Assembly (NCBI RefSeq): GCF_013409985.1
Contig: NZ_JACCBY010000001.1
Coordinates: forward strand, 124,001 to 188,000
Reading direction: 5' to 3'
Source of the DNA: Sphingomonas melonis
Lineage (GTDB): Bacteria; Pseudomonadota; Alphaproteobacteria; Sphingomonadales; Sphingomonadaceae
DNA: 64,000 nt
Each line of letters begins with the position of its first letter. Positions within the stretch are counted from its first letter, which is position 1. Under the pieces are notes generated by a model. The model was given only the letters and a program-made list of their open reading frames with translations, did no database searches and was not told the DNA's origin. Shown piece by piece: positions 16,246-24,301 of the stretch. The translations under genes were made by a program, and so were the position numbers.

Positions 16246-18420
16246 ATGGCTGACCGCTGGGACGAGCCGATGCGTCACGAACCCGTCGAGACCAACCGCC
16301 GCAATACGATCGGCCGGCGTTACGAGCTGGACGACGAGGCGCCGCACGATCCGCCGCGCGACCGGCGCTTCGGCGGGCGCTTCGACGACTTCATCTCCGA
16401 CGACGACACGATCGGCGACGGGGCACCGCCGCCGCGCCGCCCGCGCAACATCGGCCGCTGGATCGTGCGCGGCCTCGGCGTCGGGATCATCCTGCTGGTC
16501 ATCGCGATCGGCTGGCTCGCGGTCACCGCGCCGCTCAGCAAGTCGCTGCAACCGCCCACCCCGCCGTCGATCACGCTGACCGCCGACGACGGCACGCCGA
16601 TCGCGCGGCGTGGCGCGATCATCGGCGCGCCGGTCGACGCCGCTAAGCTGCCCGCGCACGTCACCGACGCCTTCCTGGCGATCGAGGACCGCCGCTTCCG
16701 CTCGCATTGGGGCATCGACCCGCGCGGCATCCTGCGCGCCTTCGTCCACAATGTCGGTTCGGGCGGGGTGCGCGAGGGCGGCAGCACGATCACGCAGCAG
16801 CTCGCCAAGAACGCCTTCCTCGATTCGGACCGCACCGCCGCGCGCAAGATCCGCGAGGTCATGATCTCCTTCTGGCTCGAGGCATGGCTGAGCAAGGACG
16901 AGATCCTGTCGCGCTATCTGTCGAACGTCTATTTCGGCGACAACGTCTACGGCCTGCGCGCCGCGTCGAAACATTATTTCGGGCGCGAGCCGGAGAAGAT
17001 GAACGTCGGCCAGGCGGCGATGCTGGCCGGCCTCGTCAAGGCGCCGTCGCGGCTTGCGCCGACCAGCAACCTGGAGGGTGCGCGCAAGCGCGAGATGCTG
17101 GTGGTACGCGCGATGGCGGAGGCAGGCTTCATCACCAAGGCGGAGGCCGCCGCGGTCCAGCCGCAGCGCGTGCTGGCCAGCCGGCCGACGCAATTGCCGA
17201 GCGGCACCTATTTCGCCGACTGGGTGCTGCCCGAGGCGCGCGATCAGGCCGGCGAGATCAAGACCGAGGCGACCGTGAAGACGACGCTCGACCGCCGGCT
17301 GCAGGCGACCGCCGAGCGGGTGATCCGCCAGGCGGGGCTGCGCCAGGCGCAGGCGGCGATCGTCGCCATGCGCCGCGACGGCCGCGTCGTCGCGATGGTC
17401 GGCGGCAAGGACTATGCCAAGAGCCCGTTCAACCGCGCGACGCAGGCGCGCCGCCAGCCGGGATCGACCTTCAAGCTGTTCGTCTATCTCGCCGCGATGC
17501 GCGCCGGCATGACCCCCGATACGATGGCCGACGACAGCCGCGTCGAGATCGCCGGCTGGAAGCCGAAGAACGACGACAATCGCTATCTCGGCCCGATCAC
17601 GCTGCGCCGCGCCTTCGCCCGGTCGAGCAACGTCGTCGCGGCGCGGCTGACGCAGGAGGTCGGCGTGCGCAACGTCATCAAGGCGGCGCGCGACCTCGGC
17701 ATCTCGACGCCGATCCCCAACGAGGCGACGATCGGCCTCGGCACCGCCGAAGTGTCGCTGCTCGAACTGACCGCGGCCTATGCGGCGGTGGCCAACGGCA
17801 AATATCCGGTCCATCCGCGCGGGCTGGAGGAGAGCAGCACCAACAAGAGCTGGTATCAGTCGCTGACCGGCGGGCCGAGCAAGATGCCCGACGGCATCCG
17901 CGACCATATGCTCGACCTGCTCGGCTCGTCGCTGCGCGGCACCGGCCGCGCCGCGGTGCTGACGCTGCCCGCCTATGGCAAGACGGGCACGTCGCAGAAC
18001 AGCCGCGACGCCTGGTTCATCGGCTTCGCCGGCGACCTGGTGGTCGGCGTGTGGGTCGGCAACGACGACAGTTCGCCAAACGCCGGGCTGCACGGCGGCG
18101 GCATCCCTGCGCAGATGTGGCGCCAGTTCATGGTCTCGGCGCTCAACATCGCGCCGGTCGTCGCGCCGGTCATCGTCGAGGAGAATGCGATGGACCCCGA
18201 GGCGGTCGTCGGCCCCGAGGAAGGGATCGAGCAGCCGATGGGCGACATCGTCGGCCCCGAGGGAACGATCGACGGCTTCGGCATGCAGATGAAGATGGGC
18301 CGCGACGGCAGCATCAGCATCTCGCCGGGCCGCGACCGCGGGCCGCCGGCGGCGCCGGACGGGCCGCCGCCGCGCGACCGGCGTGGCGGTGGCGACGAAG
18401 GGGATGAGGGCGAGCAGTAA
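16246..18420 (+). CDS. Class A penicillin-binding protein (PBP1A-type transglycosylase/transpeptidase)
   Basis: This 724-residue bifunctional peptidoglycan synthase has a cytosolic acidic/arginine-rich N-terminus (1-75), one membrane anchor (about 78-100, GVGIILLVIAIGWLAV), a GT51 transglycosylase domain (IEDRRFRSHWG, GGSTITQQLAKNAF) and a transpeptidase domain with the SxxK motif in QPGSTFKLF, SSN, and KTGTSQ. The C-terminal tail is proline-, glycine- and arginine-rich. A second class A PBP is at 58421; the two share the domain order but differ in their tails. Upstream is a divergent FMN reductase gene. Confidence 0.95.
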   Translation: MADRWDEPMRHEPVETNRRNTIGRRYELDDEAPHDPPRDRRFGGRFDDFISDDDTIGDGAPPPRRPRNIGRWIVRGLGVGIILLVIAIGWLAVTAPLSKSLQPPTPPSITLTADDGTPIARRGAIIGAPVDAAKLPAHVTDAFLAIEDRRFRSHWGIDPRGILRAFVHNVGSGGVREGGSTITQQLAKNAFLDSDRTAARKIREVMISFWLEAWLSKDEILSRYLSNVYFGDNVYGLRAASKHYFGREPEKMNVGQAAMLAGLVKAPSRLAPTSNLEGARKREMLVVRAMAEAGFITKAEAAAVQPQRVLASRPTQLPSGTYFADWVLPEARDQAGEIKTEATVKTTLDRRLQATAERVIRQAGLRQAQAAIVAMRRDGRVVAMVGGKDYAKSPFNRATQARRQPGSTFKLFVYLAAMRAGMTPDTMADDSRVEIAGWKPKNDDNRYLGPITLRRAFARSSNVVAARLTQEVGVRNVIKAARDLGISTPIPNEATIGLGTAEVSLLELTAAYAAVANGKYPVHPRGLEESSTNKSWYQSLTGGPSKMPDGIRDHMLDLLGSSLRGTGRAAVLTLPAYGKTGTSQNSRDAWFIGFAGDLVVGVWVGNDDSSPNAGLHGGGIPAQMWRQFMVSALNIAPVVAPVIVEENAMDPEAVVGPEEGIEQPMGDIVGPEGTIDGFGMQMKMGRDGSISISPGRDRGPPAAPDGPPPRDRRGGGDEGDEGEQ

Positions 18421-18672
18421 GCCCGCCTCCCGCGCCGCCGCGAGGCTGTCGCCTATCGGCGTTCGTGTGCGGCCGGCGTCTTCAAAGCCCGGACGTGTTC
18501 CGGGGGCCACTCTGCGGCGGAAAGGCTTGATTCGACGCCGTTCCCTTGCGGCCCGGTGGACCCCGGAACGAGTCCGGGGTGACGGAGCTGATGAGGAACG
18601 GGCGAGCCTCATCATCGGCCCTGGGCCGCGGGGGGCTGGCGTCGCCCCCGGCCTTCGCTAGACGCATCCGCC
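18421..18672. repeat. Intergenic region with dispersed palindrome, copy 3
   Basis: The 252-base gap between the PBP and SleB genes holds the repeat at 18488-18583: CCCGGACGTGTTCCGGGGGC, CCACTCTGCGGCGG, GGCTTGATTCGAC and TGGACCCCGGAACGAGTCCG. No gene is seen. Confidence 0.75.
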
Positions 18673-19332
18673 ATGGCGCAGCGACGCACCCCACGGACCC
18701 GCAGACGGCGCAAGGCGCACGACCTGCGCTCGGAGCGGTGGCTGCTGCTGCTCGGCGTCGTCGCGGTGGTGATCGTGGTGGCGGGGTCGATCGGGCCGTG
18801 GCCGTTCACGGCGCCGCCCGCCCCGGAGGCCGCCCGGCCGCTGACCATGGCAGAGGCGCGCGCATCGAACGCGGCAGTGCCGATCGATGTCAGGCGCCGG
18901 CTGCGCGCCCTGCCCTATCGCTTTCAGGGTGGCCCGGCGGCGCGCGAACAGGCGGCGGAATGCCTCGCCACCGCCGCGCTCTACGAGGCGGGCGACGACC
19001 TGCGCGGCCAGCGCGCGGTGATCCAGGTGATCCTCAACCGGGTGCGCGCGCCCGGTTTCCCCAAGACGATCTGCGGCATCGTCTATCAGGGCTCGGGCCG
19101 CACCACCGGCTGCCAATTCTCCTTCACCTGCGACGGCTCGTTCCGGCGCCGGCCGGTGCATCTCGGCTGGGGGGCGGCACGGCGGGCGGCGCGGCGCGCG
19201 CTCGCCGGCTATGTGTTCGCCGACGTCGGCCGCGCGACGCATTACCATACCGACTGGATGGTGCCCTATTGGCGCGACACGTTGGTCAAGGTCGGGCGGG
19301 TCCGCTCGCACCTGTTCTACGTGCGGCATTAG
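18673..19332 (+). CDS. Cell wall hydrolase, SleB family
   Basis: The 219-residue product has a basic N-terminus, one transmembrane or signal-anchor helix (about 25-42, LLLLGVVAVVIVVAGSIG) and a Hydrolase_2/SleB domain from about 95 to 215. Visible family features are AAECLATAALYEAGDDLRGQ with the catalytic glutamate, VIQVILNRVR, GFPKTICGIVYQG and CQFSFTCDG. SleB-like enzymes are lytic transglycosylases acting on peptidoglycan in the periplasm. It lies downstream of a class A PBP but is separated from it by a repeat. Confidence 0.92.
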   Translation: MAQRRTPRTRRRRKAHDLRSERWLLLLGVVAVVIVVAGSIGPWPFTAPPAPEAARPLTMAEARASNAAVPIDVRRRLRALPYRFQGGPAAREQAAECLATAALYEAGDDLRGQRAVIQVILNRVRAPGFPKTICGIVYQGSGRTTGCQFSFTCDGSFRRRPVHLGWGAARRAARRALAGYVFADVGRATHYHTDWMVPYWRDTLVKVGRVRSHLFYVRH

Positions 19333-19389
19333 ACGCGAGCCTTTCGCCCGCCGATCTGGCAAGACCGCCCCCTCAGCAAGGAAGAGACG

Positions 19390-19680
19390 ATGGCAAAACG
19401 ATTCTGGGCGCAGATCATCGAGTTGGACGAAGAGGTCGAGGCCGCGTCGATCCCCGGCGTCACCGACTACGAGAGCGCCGCCGATGCCCTGGTCACCGAC
19501 TTCGTCGGCGCGATGGGCGGCGAGATCACCAGCGGCGCGGTACGCGTGTGGGTCGAGGGCGGCGCGGCGAAGGTGTATGACTGGAGCGCCGAATTCGACA
19601 TGCCCGAGGACGCCGACCTCGACGGTGACGAGGATATCGAGGTCGAGGGCGAGATCGTGCTGACCGAACGGATGGGGTGA
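19390..19680 (+). CDS. Small acidic hypothetical protein (96 aa)
   Basis: The ORF follows an AAGGAAGAG ribosome site. The product is strongly acidic, especially in its second half (MPEDADLDGDEDIEVEGEI). No family is recognised and there is no signal peptide. It is followed after 60 bases by the threonine aldolase gene in the same direction and may be co-transcribed with it. Confidence 0.75.
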   Translation: MAKRFWAQIIELDEEVEAASIPGVTDYESAADALVTDFVGAMGGEITSGAVRVWVEGGAAKVYDWSAEFDMPEDADLDGDEDIEVEGEIVLTERMG

Positions 19681-19740
19681 CCGCCGCACCGGGCGGTCCC
19701 CCCGGTTGACGGTACGCAGCGCGCGCCGCAAGGCGCTGTC

Positions 19741-20739
19741 ATGCGTTTCTTTTCCGACAATGCCGCGTCGGTGCATCCGAACGTGATGGCCGCCCTCGCC
19801 GAGGCGAACACGCTCGACACCGCCTATGACGGCGACGCGCGGTCGCAGGCGCTCGACGGGCGGCTGTCCGACCTGTTCGGCACCGATGTCGCGGCGCTGT
19901 GGGTGCCGACGGGGACGGCGGCGAACTGCCTCGCGCTCGCCGCGCTGTGCCCGCCGCATGGCGCGGTGGTGTGCCATCGCGACGCGCATATTCAGAACGA
20001 CGAGGGCGGCGCGCCCGAATTCTACACGCACGGCGCCAAATTGTACCTTGCCGACGGCGACGGCGCGAAGCTGAGTCCCGACACGATCCGCGCGGTGATC
20101 GACGCGATCGCCAACGACGTGCATCGCGTCCAGCCGCACGCAATCTCGATCACCAACGCTACCGAATATGGCCGCGTCTATTCGCCCGACGAGGTCGCCG
20201 CGATCGGCGCGCTGGCGCAGGAGCGCGGGCTGGGGCTGCATATGGACGGCGCACGCTTCGCCAATGCGGTCGCGACGCTCGGCTGTTCGCCGGCGGCGGT
20301 GACGTGGCAGGCGGGAGTCGACGCGCTCAGCTTCGGCTTCGTCAAGAACGGCGCGATGAGCGCCGAGCTGCTCGTCTTCTTCAAGCCCGCGCTGGCCGGC
20401 GCGACGCTGTATCGCCGCAAGCGCGCCGGGCTGCTGTTCTCCAAGGGCCGCTATCTCGCCGCGCAGGTGCTGGCGATGCTCGAAGACGATCTGTGGCTCG
20501 ACAATGCCCGCGCCGCCAATGCGCGCGCGGCCGAGCTGGCGGCGGCGGGCGCGCGGCTGGTCCATCCGGTCGAGGCGAACGAGGTCTTCCTGCGCGCCAC
20601 GCCCGAGGAAGCGGCGGCACTGCGGGCGCAGGGGTTCGACTTCTACGATTGGGCGGCGGGCGAAATCCGGCTGGTGACGGCATGGGACAGCCCGGCCGAT
20701 CAGGTGGCGCTGCTCGCCGCGGCGATCGGGCAATTGTGA
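19741..20739 (+). CDS. ltaE: Low-specificity threonine aldolase / beta-eliminating lyase
   Basis: The 332-residue fold-type I PLP enzyme cleaves L-threonine or allo-threonine to glycine and acetaldehyde. Family marks are the N-terminal FFSDNAASVHPNVMAAL, the ring-stacking region AHIQNDEGGAPEF, the PLP aspartate in LHMDGARFANA and the PLP lysine K202 in SFGFVKNGAMSAE. The last four bases (GTGA) overlap the GTG start of the DMT transporter gene, so the two are probably coupled. The symbol reflects the family; substrate preference is not proven. Confidence 0.88.
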   Translation: MRFFSDNAASVHPNVMAALAEANTLDTAYDGDARSQALDGRLSDLFGTDVAALWVPTGTAANCLALAALCPPHGAVVCHRDAHIQNDEGGAPEFYTHGAKLYLADGDGAKLSPDTIRAVIDAIANDVHRVQPHAISITNATEYGRVYSPDEVAAIGALAQERGLGLHMDGARFANAVATLGCSPAAVTWQAGVDALSFGFVKNGAMSAELLVFFKPALAGATLYRRKRAGLLFSKGRYLAAQVLAMLEDDLWLDNARAANARAAELAAAGARLVHPVEANEVFLRATPEEAAALRAQGFDFYDWAAGEIRLVTAWDSPADQVALLAAAIGQL

Positions 20740-21653
20740 ACGCGGTCGGCGCGCCCCGGTCGACGCGGGCGGCGATCCTCGTCCCCTTCGCGCTGGTCAC
20801 GCTGATCTGGGGATCGACGTGGCTGGTGATCCGCGACCAATTGGGCGTGGTGCCGCCGAGCTGGTCGGTGACCTATCGCTTCCTCGTCGCCGGCATCGCG
20901 ATGGCGGTGGTGGCGAGGGTGAAGGGCGAGCGGTTCGCGCTCGACGGGCGCGGCTGGGCGTTCGCCGCGGCGGTCGGCGTGCTGCAATTCTGCCTCAACT
21001 TCAACTTCGTCTATCGCGCCGAACATCACATCACCTCCGGCCTCGTCGCGGTGGTGTTCGCGATCCTGCTGGTGCCCAATGCGCTGTTCGCGCGCATCCT
21101 GCTCGGCCAGCGGATGGGCGGGCAGCTGATCGCGGGATCGGCGGTGGCGATGGCGGGGATCGCGCTGCTGTTCCTGCACGAGGCGCGCAGCGGCCCGGCG
21201 GGAACCGCGGCGACGCTCGCCGGGATCGGCTTCACCGGGGTCGCGATCCTCGCCGCATCGATGGCGAACGTGTTGCAGGCGACGCCGACCGCCAAACGCT
21301 ATCCGATGATGGCGACGCTGGCGGTCTCGATGCTGATCGGCGCGGGCGTCGACGGGGCGGTCGCCTGGTGGCTGACCGGGCCGCCGGTGGTCGAGACGCG
21401 CGCCGCCTATTGGGCGGGGATCGCCTATCTCGGCCTGTTCGGATCGGCGATCGCCTTCCCGCTTTACTACAAGGTGCTGCGCGTGATCGGGCCGGCCAAG
21501 GCGGCCTATTCGAGCGTCATCGTGCCGGTGATCGCGATGCTGCTGTCGACGCTGTTCGAAGGCTATATTTGGTCGCCGCTAGCCGCGGCGGGGGCGGTGC
21601 TGACGGGGATCGGGCTGGTCATCGCGTTGAGGGCGCGCAGGCCGAACCGATAG
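20736..21653 (+). CDS. EamA/DMT-superfamily permease
   Basis: The start is the GTG overlapping the aldolase stop, giving 305 residues. About ten hydrophobic helices occur, arranged as two EamA repeats; the first begins LVTLIWGSTWLVIRDQLG, the typical EamA opening, and the second repeat ends KVLRVIGPAKAAYSSVIVPV followed by LSTLFEGY. Such proteins usually export amino acids or other metabolites. Coupling to threonine aldolase suggests an amino acid substrate, which is inference. The 3' end overlaps the convergent SDR gene by 91 bases. Confidence 0.9.
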   Translation: MNAVGAPRSTRAAILVPFALVTLIWGSTWLVIRDQLGVVPPSWSVTYRFLVAGIAMAVVARVKGERFALDGRGWAFAAAVGVLQFCLNFNFVYRAEHHITSGLVAVVFAILLVPNALFARILLGQRMGGQLIAGSAVAMAGIALLFLHEARSGPAGTAATLAGIGFTGVAILAASMANVLQATPTAKRYPMMATLAVSMLIGAGVDGAVAWWLTGPPVVETRAAYWAGIAYLGLFGSAIAFPLYYKVLRVIGPAKAAYSSVIVPVIAMLLSTLFEGYIWSPLAAAGAVLTGIGLVIALRARRPNR

Positions 21654-22381
21654 TCGCGATAGGCGGGTTGCCAGCCGAGCAGCCGCTTCGCCTTGCCGTT
21701 GGCGACGCGGCGATTCTCGGCATAGAAACCGCGTGCCATCGGGGAGAGCGTCTCCAGCGCGACGAGCGGCGGCGGCGGCAGGCGGAGCAGGCGCGCGGCG
21801 AAGGTGACGACATCGTCCTGCGAACACGGCCGGTCGTCGGCGAGATTGTAGGCGCCGGCCGGAGCATTGCGCGCGGCGAGAACGCCGCTGACGATATCGT
21901 CGACATGGACGCGGCTGAACACCTGATCGGGCAGGCCGATGCGATGCGCCGTGTCCGCGGCGACCCGCTCCAGCGGCGAGCGGCCGGGTCCGTAGATGCC
22001 GGGCAGGCGGAAGACGCGCGCACCCCGTGCCAGCCACGCGGCATCAGCGGCGGCGCGCGCCGAGCGGCGGCCCGAGCCGGTCGGCGCGCTCTCGTCGACC
22101 CAGGCGCCGGCGGCGTCGCCATAGACTCCGGTCGAGGAGAGATAGCCGAGCCAGCGGCCAGCGAGCGCATCGCCGTACCGCCCGAGCACCGGGTCGTCCT
22201 CGCCCTCCGGCGGCACCGAGGAGAGGATATGCGTCGCCGCGGCGATCGCGGGGCGCACCGCATCCTCGTTGGCGAAGCGCAAGCTGCCGTCGCGGCCGTC
22301 ACGCGTCGTGCCGAGCGTGGCACCCGGCCAGGCGGCGGCGATGCGAGCGGCCGTGTACCCGAGGCCGAAGATCAGGAGCAT
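21563..22381 (-). CDS. NAD(P)-dependent epimerase/SDR-like Rossmann protein (YeeZ-like)
   Basis: The 272-residue product opens with MLLIFGLGYTAARIAAAWPG, a GxGYxxxxxA dinucleotide-binding turn of the extended SDR type seen in YeeZ-like proteins. The YLSSTGVYGD segment contains the catalytic Ser/Thr and Tyr region, and FRLPGIYGPGRSPLERV is the usual epimerase motif. The substrate is unknown. The C-terminal 30 residues overlap the convergent transporter 3' end by 91 bases and look non-conserved. Confidence 0.88.
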   Translation of the reverse strand: MLLIFGLGYTAARIAAAWPGATLGTTRDGRDGSLRFANEDAVRPAIAAATHILSSVPPEGEDDPVLGRYGDALAGRWLGYLSSTGVYGDAAGAWVDESAPTGSGRRSARAAADAAWLARGARVFRLPGIYGPGRSPLERVAADTAHRIGLPDQVFSRVHVDDIVSGVLAARNAPAGAYNLADDRPCSQDDVVTFAARLLRLPPPPLVALETLSPMARGFYAENRRVANGKAKRLLGWQPAYRDYRFGLRALNAMTSPIPVSTAPAAASGDQI

Positions 22382-22467
22382 ATCGTGCCTTCTGCGTTTG
22401 GTGAGACTACCCGCGCCCGCAACGATCCATCCGTCACGTGTGGATCATGGGTACGCAGACAACGCCT

Positions 22468-24120
22468 CTATCGCGCCATCGGCCCCTTGTAGGTCGTGCC
22501 GAAATAATCGCCCTTGTTCCACAGCGGTCGCGCGTCGCCATCGGCGATCTCGCGCGCGATCGCGTAATTGGTCGCGACGAAGCGGACGCCCTGGTCCCAC
22601 AGGATCGGCTGGGTGAGATCGTCGCCGGGGCGATGGTAGCGGTGGGCGAGGAAATCCTCGAACGGCGCCTTGCCCGCGCCCTTGATCCCCGGCCACAGGA
22701 AGACCGAGGGGATGCCCTTGCGGACGAAGTTGAAATGGTCGGAACGGGTGAAGAAGCCCTGTTCGGGCATCGGATCGGGCGACAGGCCGACGCCGACGCC
22801 GTTCACCGCCCGGCGCACGATCGGACCGAGCGTCGATCGGTCGGCACCGAAGGCGATCATGTCCTCGAACCGGTAGAGCAGCACCGGCATGTCGAGATTG
22901 ACGTCGGCGACGATGTCGGCGAGCGGCACGGTCGGGTGATCGACGAAATAGCTCGATCCGATCAGCCCCTTTTCCTCGCCGGTGACCGCGAGGAACATGA
23001 CGGTGCGGCGCGGCGGCCTGCCGCTGGCGGTGAAGCGCTTCGCCTCCTCGATCAGGCTGGCGATGCCGATCGCATTGTCGAGCGCGCCATTGTTGATCCG
23101 GTCGCCCTCGCCGCCCGCGTCGACGCCGATATGGTCGAGATGCGCAGAGAGGATCACCACCTCTTTCGACAGCACCGGGTCCACGCCCGGGACGACGCCG
23201 ATCACGTTGCTGCTCGCGCCCGGGGTGAAGGCGGTATGCGTCGTCGCCGCCAGCGTGCCGGCCAGCGGCATTGGGGTATAGGCGGGATTGTCCCCCTTGG
23301 CCTGGGCGACGATCTTCGCCCAGGCGGCGCCGAAAAGCTTCGCGGCACCGGCCCGGCTGAGCGTGCCGAGCACCGGCGTGCCCGGCGCGGCGCTGGTGCC
23401 GGTCCCCGCAGGCGTCGCCCAGGTGGTGCGCGGACTGTCATAGCCGCTGGCGGAGAACGGCCGCTGGCGGGCGGCGGGACGCGGCGCCTCGATCATCACG
23501 ATGCCGACCGCGCCATGCGCCGCGGCGATCTGCGCCTTGGTCGCCGCCGCGGCGAAATAGGAGCGCTCCTCGCCGGCGAACGTCGTCGGCGATCCGGCGA
23601 GGAGCGCGACGATCTTGCCGCGGACGTCGACGCCGGCATAATCGTCGACGCCATATTGCGGCGCGACGATGCCACGGCCGGCGAAGACGACCGGCGCCGA
23701 CACCTGCGTCTCGGCGCGCGCCGGATTGGCCGCGGGAACATAATCCTCGCCGAAGACCAGCGGCTGCGCCGCGCCGCCGGCGGCGGTCCAGGTCATCGCC
23801 CCCTTGTCGGCCGCCTTGTAGACGACCAGCGGCACCGCCTGCAGATAGCCGCCCGCATCGCCGGCGGGGCGCAGGCCGGCAGCATAGAATTGCGCGGCGA
23901 CATATTGCGCGGCGATGTCGAATTCGGGGCTGCCCGCCTCGCGGCCCTTCATCGCGTCCGAGGCGAGGAACAGGACGTGCGCCTTCATCGCCGCCTGATC
24001 GGCGGGCAGCGCCTGGTTGAGCAGCGCATTGGCCTGCGCCTGTGCATCGGGCGCGGCGGTCTGAGCAGGCGCGGACGCGGCGAGGGTCAGCGCGGCGAGC
24101 GCGCCGAAGGAACGGATCAT
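22468..24120 (-). CDS. M28-family metallopeptidase, exported
   Basis: The 550-residue protein has an N-terminal signal peptide (about 1-20, FGALAALTLAASAPAQT), a protease-associated domain insertion (about 150-260) and the M28 dizinc catalytic domain. Metal ligands are visible as SAHLDHIG, NGALDNAIG, TGEEKGLIGS, NLDMPV and TRSDHFNF. It is a periplasmic or secreted aminopeptidase of the kind abundant in sphingomonads. It appears monocistronic and is divergent from pepN. Confidence 0.92.
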   Translation of the reverse strand: MIRSFGALAALTLAASAPAQTAAPDAQAQANALLNQALPADQAAMKAHVLFLASDAMKGREAGSPEFDIAAQYVAAQFYAAGLRPAGDAGGYLQAVPLVVYKAADKGAMTWTAAGGAAQPLVFGEDYVPAANPARAETQVSAPVVFAGRGIVAPQYGVDDYAGVDVRGKIVALLAGSPTTFAGEERSYFAAAATKAQIAAAHGAVGIVMIEAPRPAARQRPFSASGYDSPRTTWATPAGTGTSAAPGTPVLGTLSRAGAAKLFGAAWAKIVAQAKGDNPAYTPMPLAGTLAATTHTAFTPGASSNVIGVVPGVDPVLSKEVVILSAHLDHIGVDAGGEGDRINNGALDNAIGIASLIEEAKRFTASGRPPRRTVMFLAVTGEEKGLIGSSYFVDHPTVPLADIVADVNLDMPVLLYRFEDMIAFGADRSTLGPIVRRAVNGVGVGLSPDPMPEQGFFTRSDHFNFVRKGIPSVFLWPGIKGAGKAPFEDFLAHRYHRPGDDLTQPILWDQGVRFVATNYAIAREIADGDARPLWNKGDYFGTTYKGPMAR

Positions 24121-24301
24121 GCGGGGGTCCTGACGTAGATTATGGTGCAGCGTACCAGCGCGTCGGGCGCGTGCAAGGCTGACCGTCGCCCTTCCTTAGG
24201 CGTCGTTGCCGGCATGCGAAGGGGGAGGAAAGGCGTGGGACGCCGCGATCCCCGCCGGAGGAATGACTGGCAGGCTGCGGATGCGTTCTTATAAAGGGTG
24301 G

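Noticed and set aside
16134..16247. N-terminal extension of the FMN reductase
   Set aside because: The extra residues would overlap the divergent PBP start and precede a natural start (ATG at 16133) matching the family's N-terminus.
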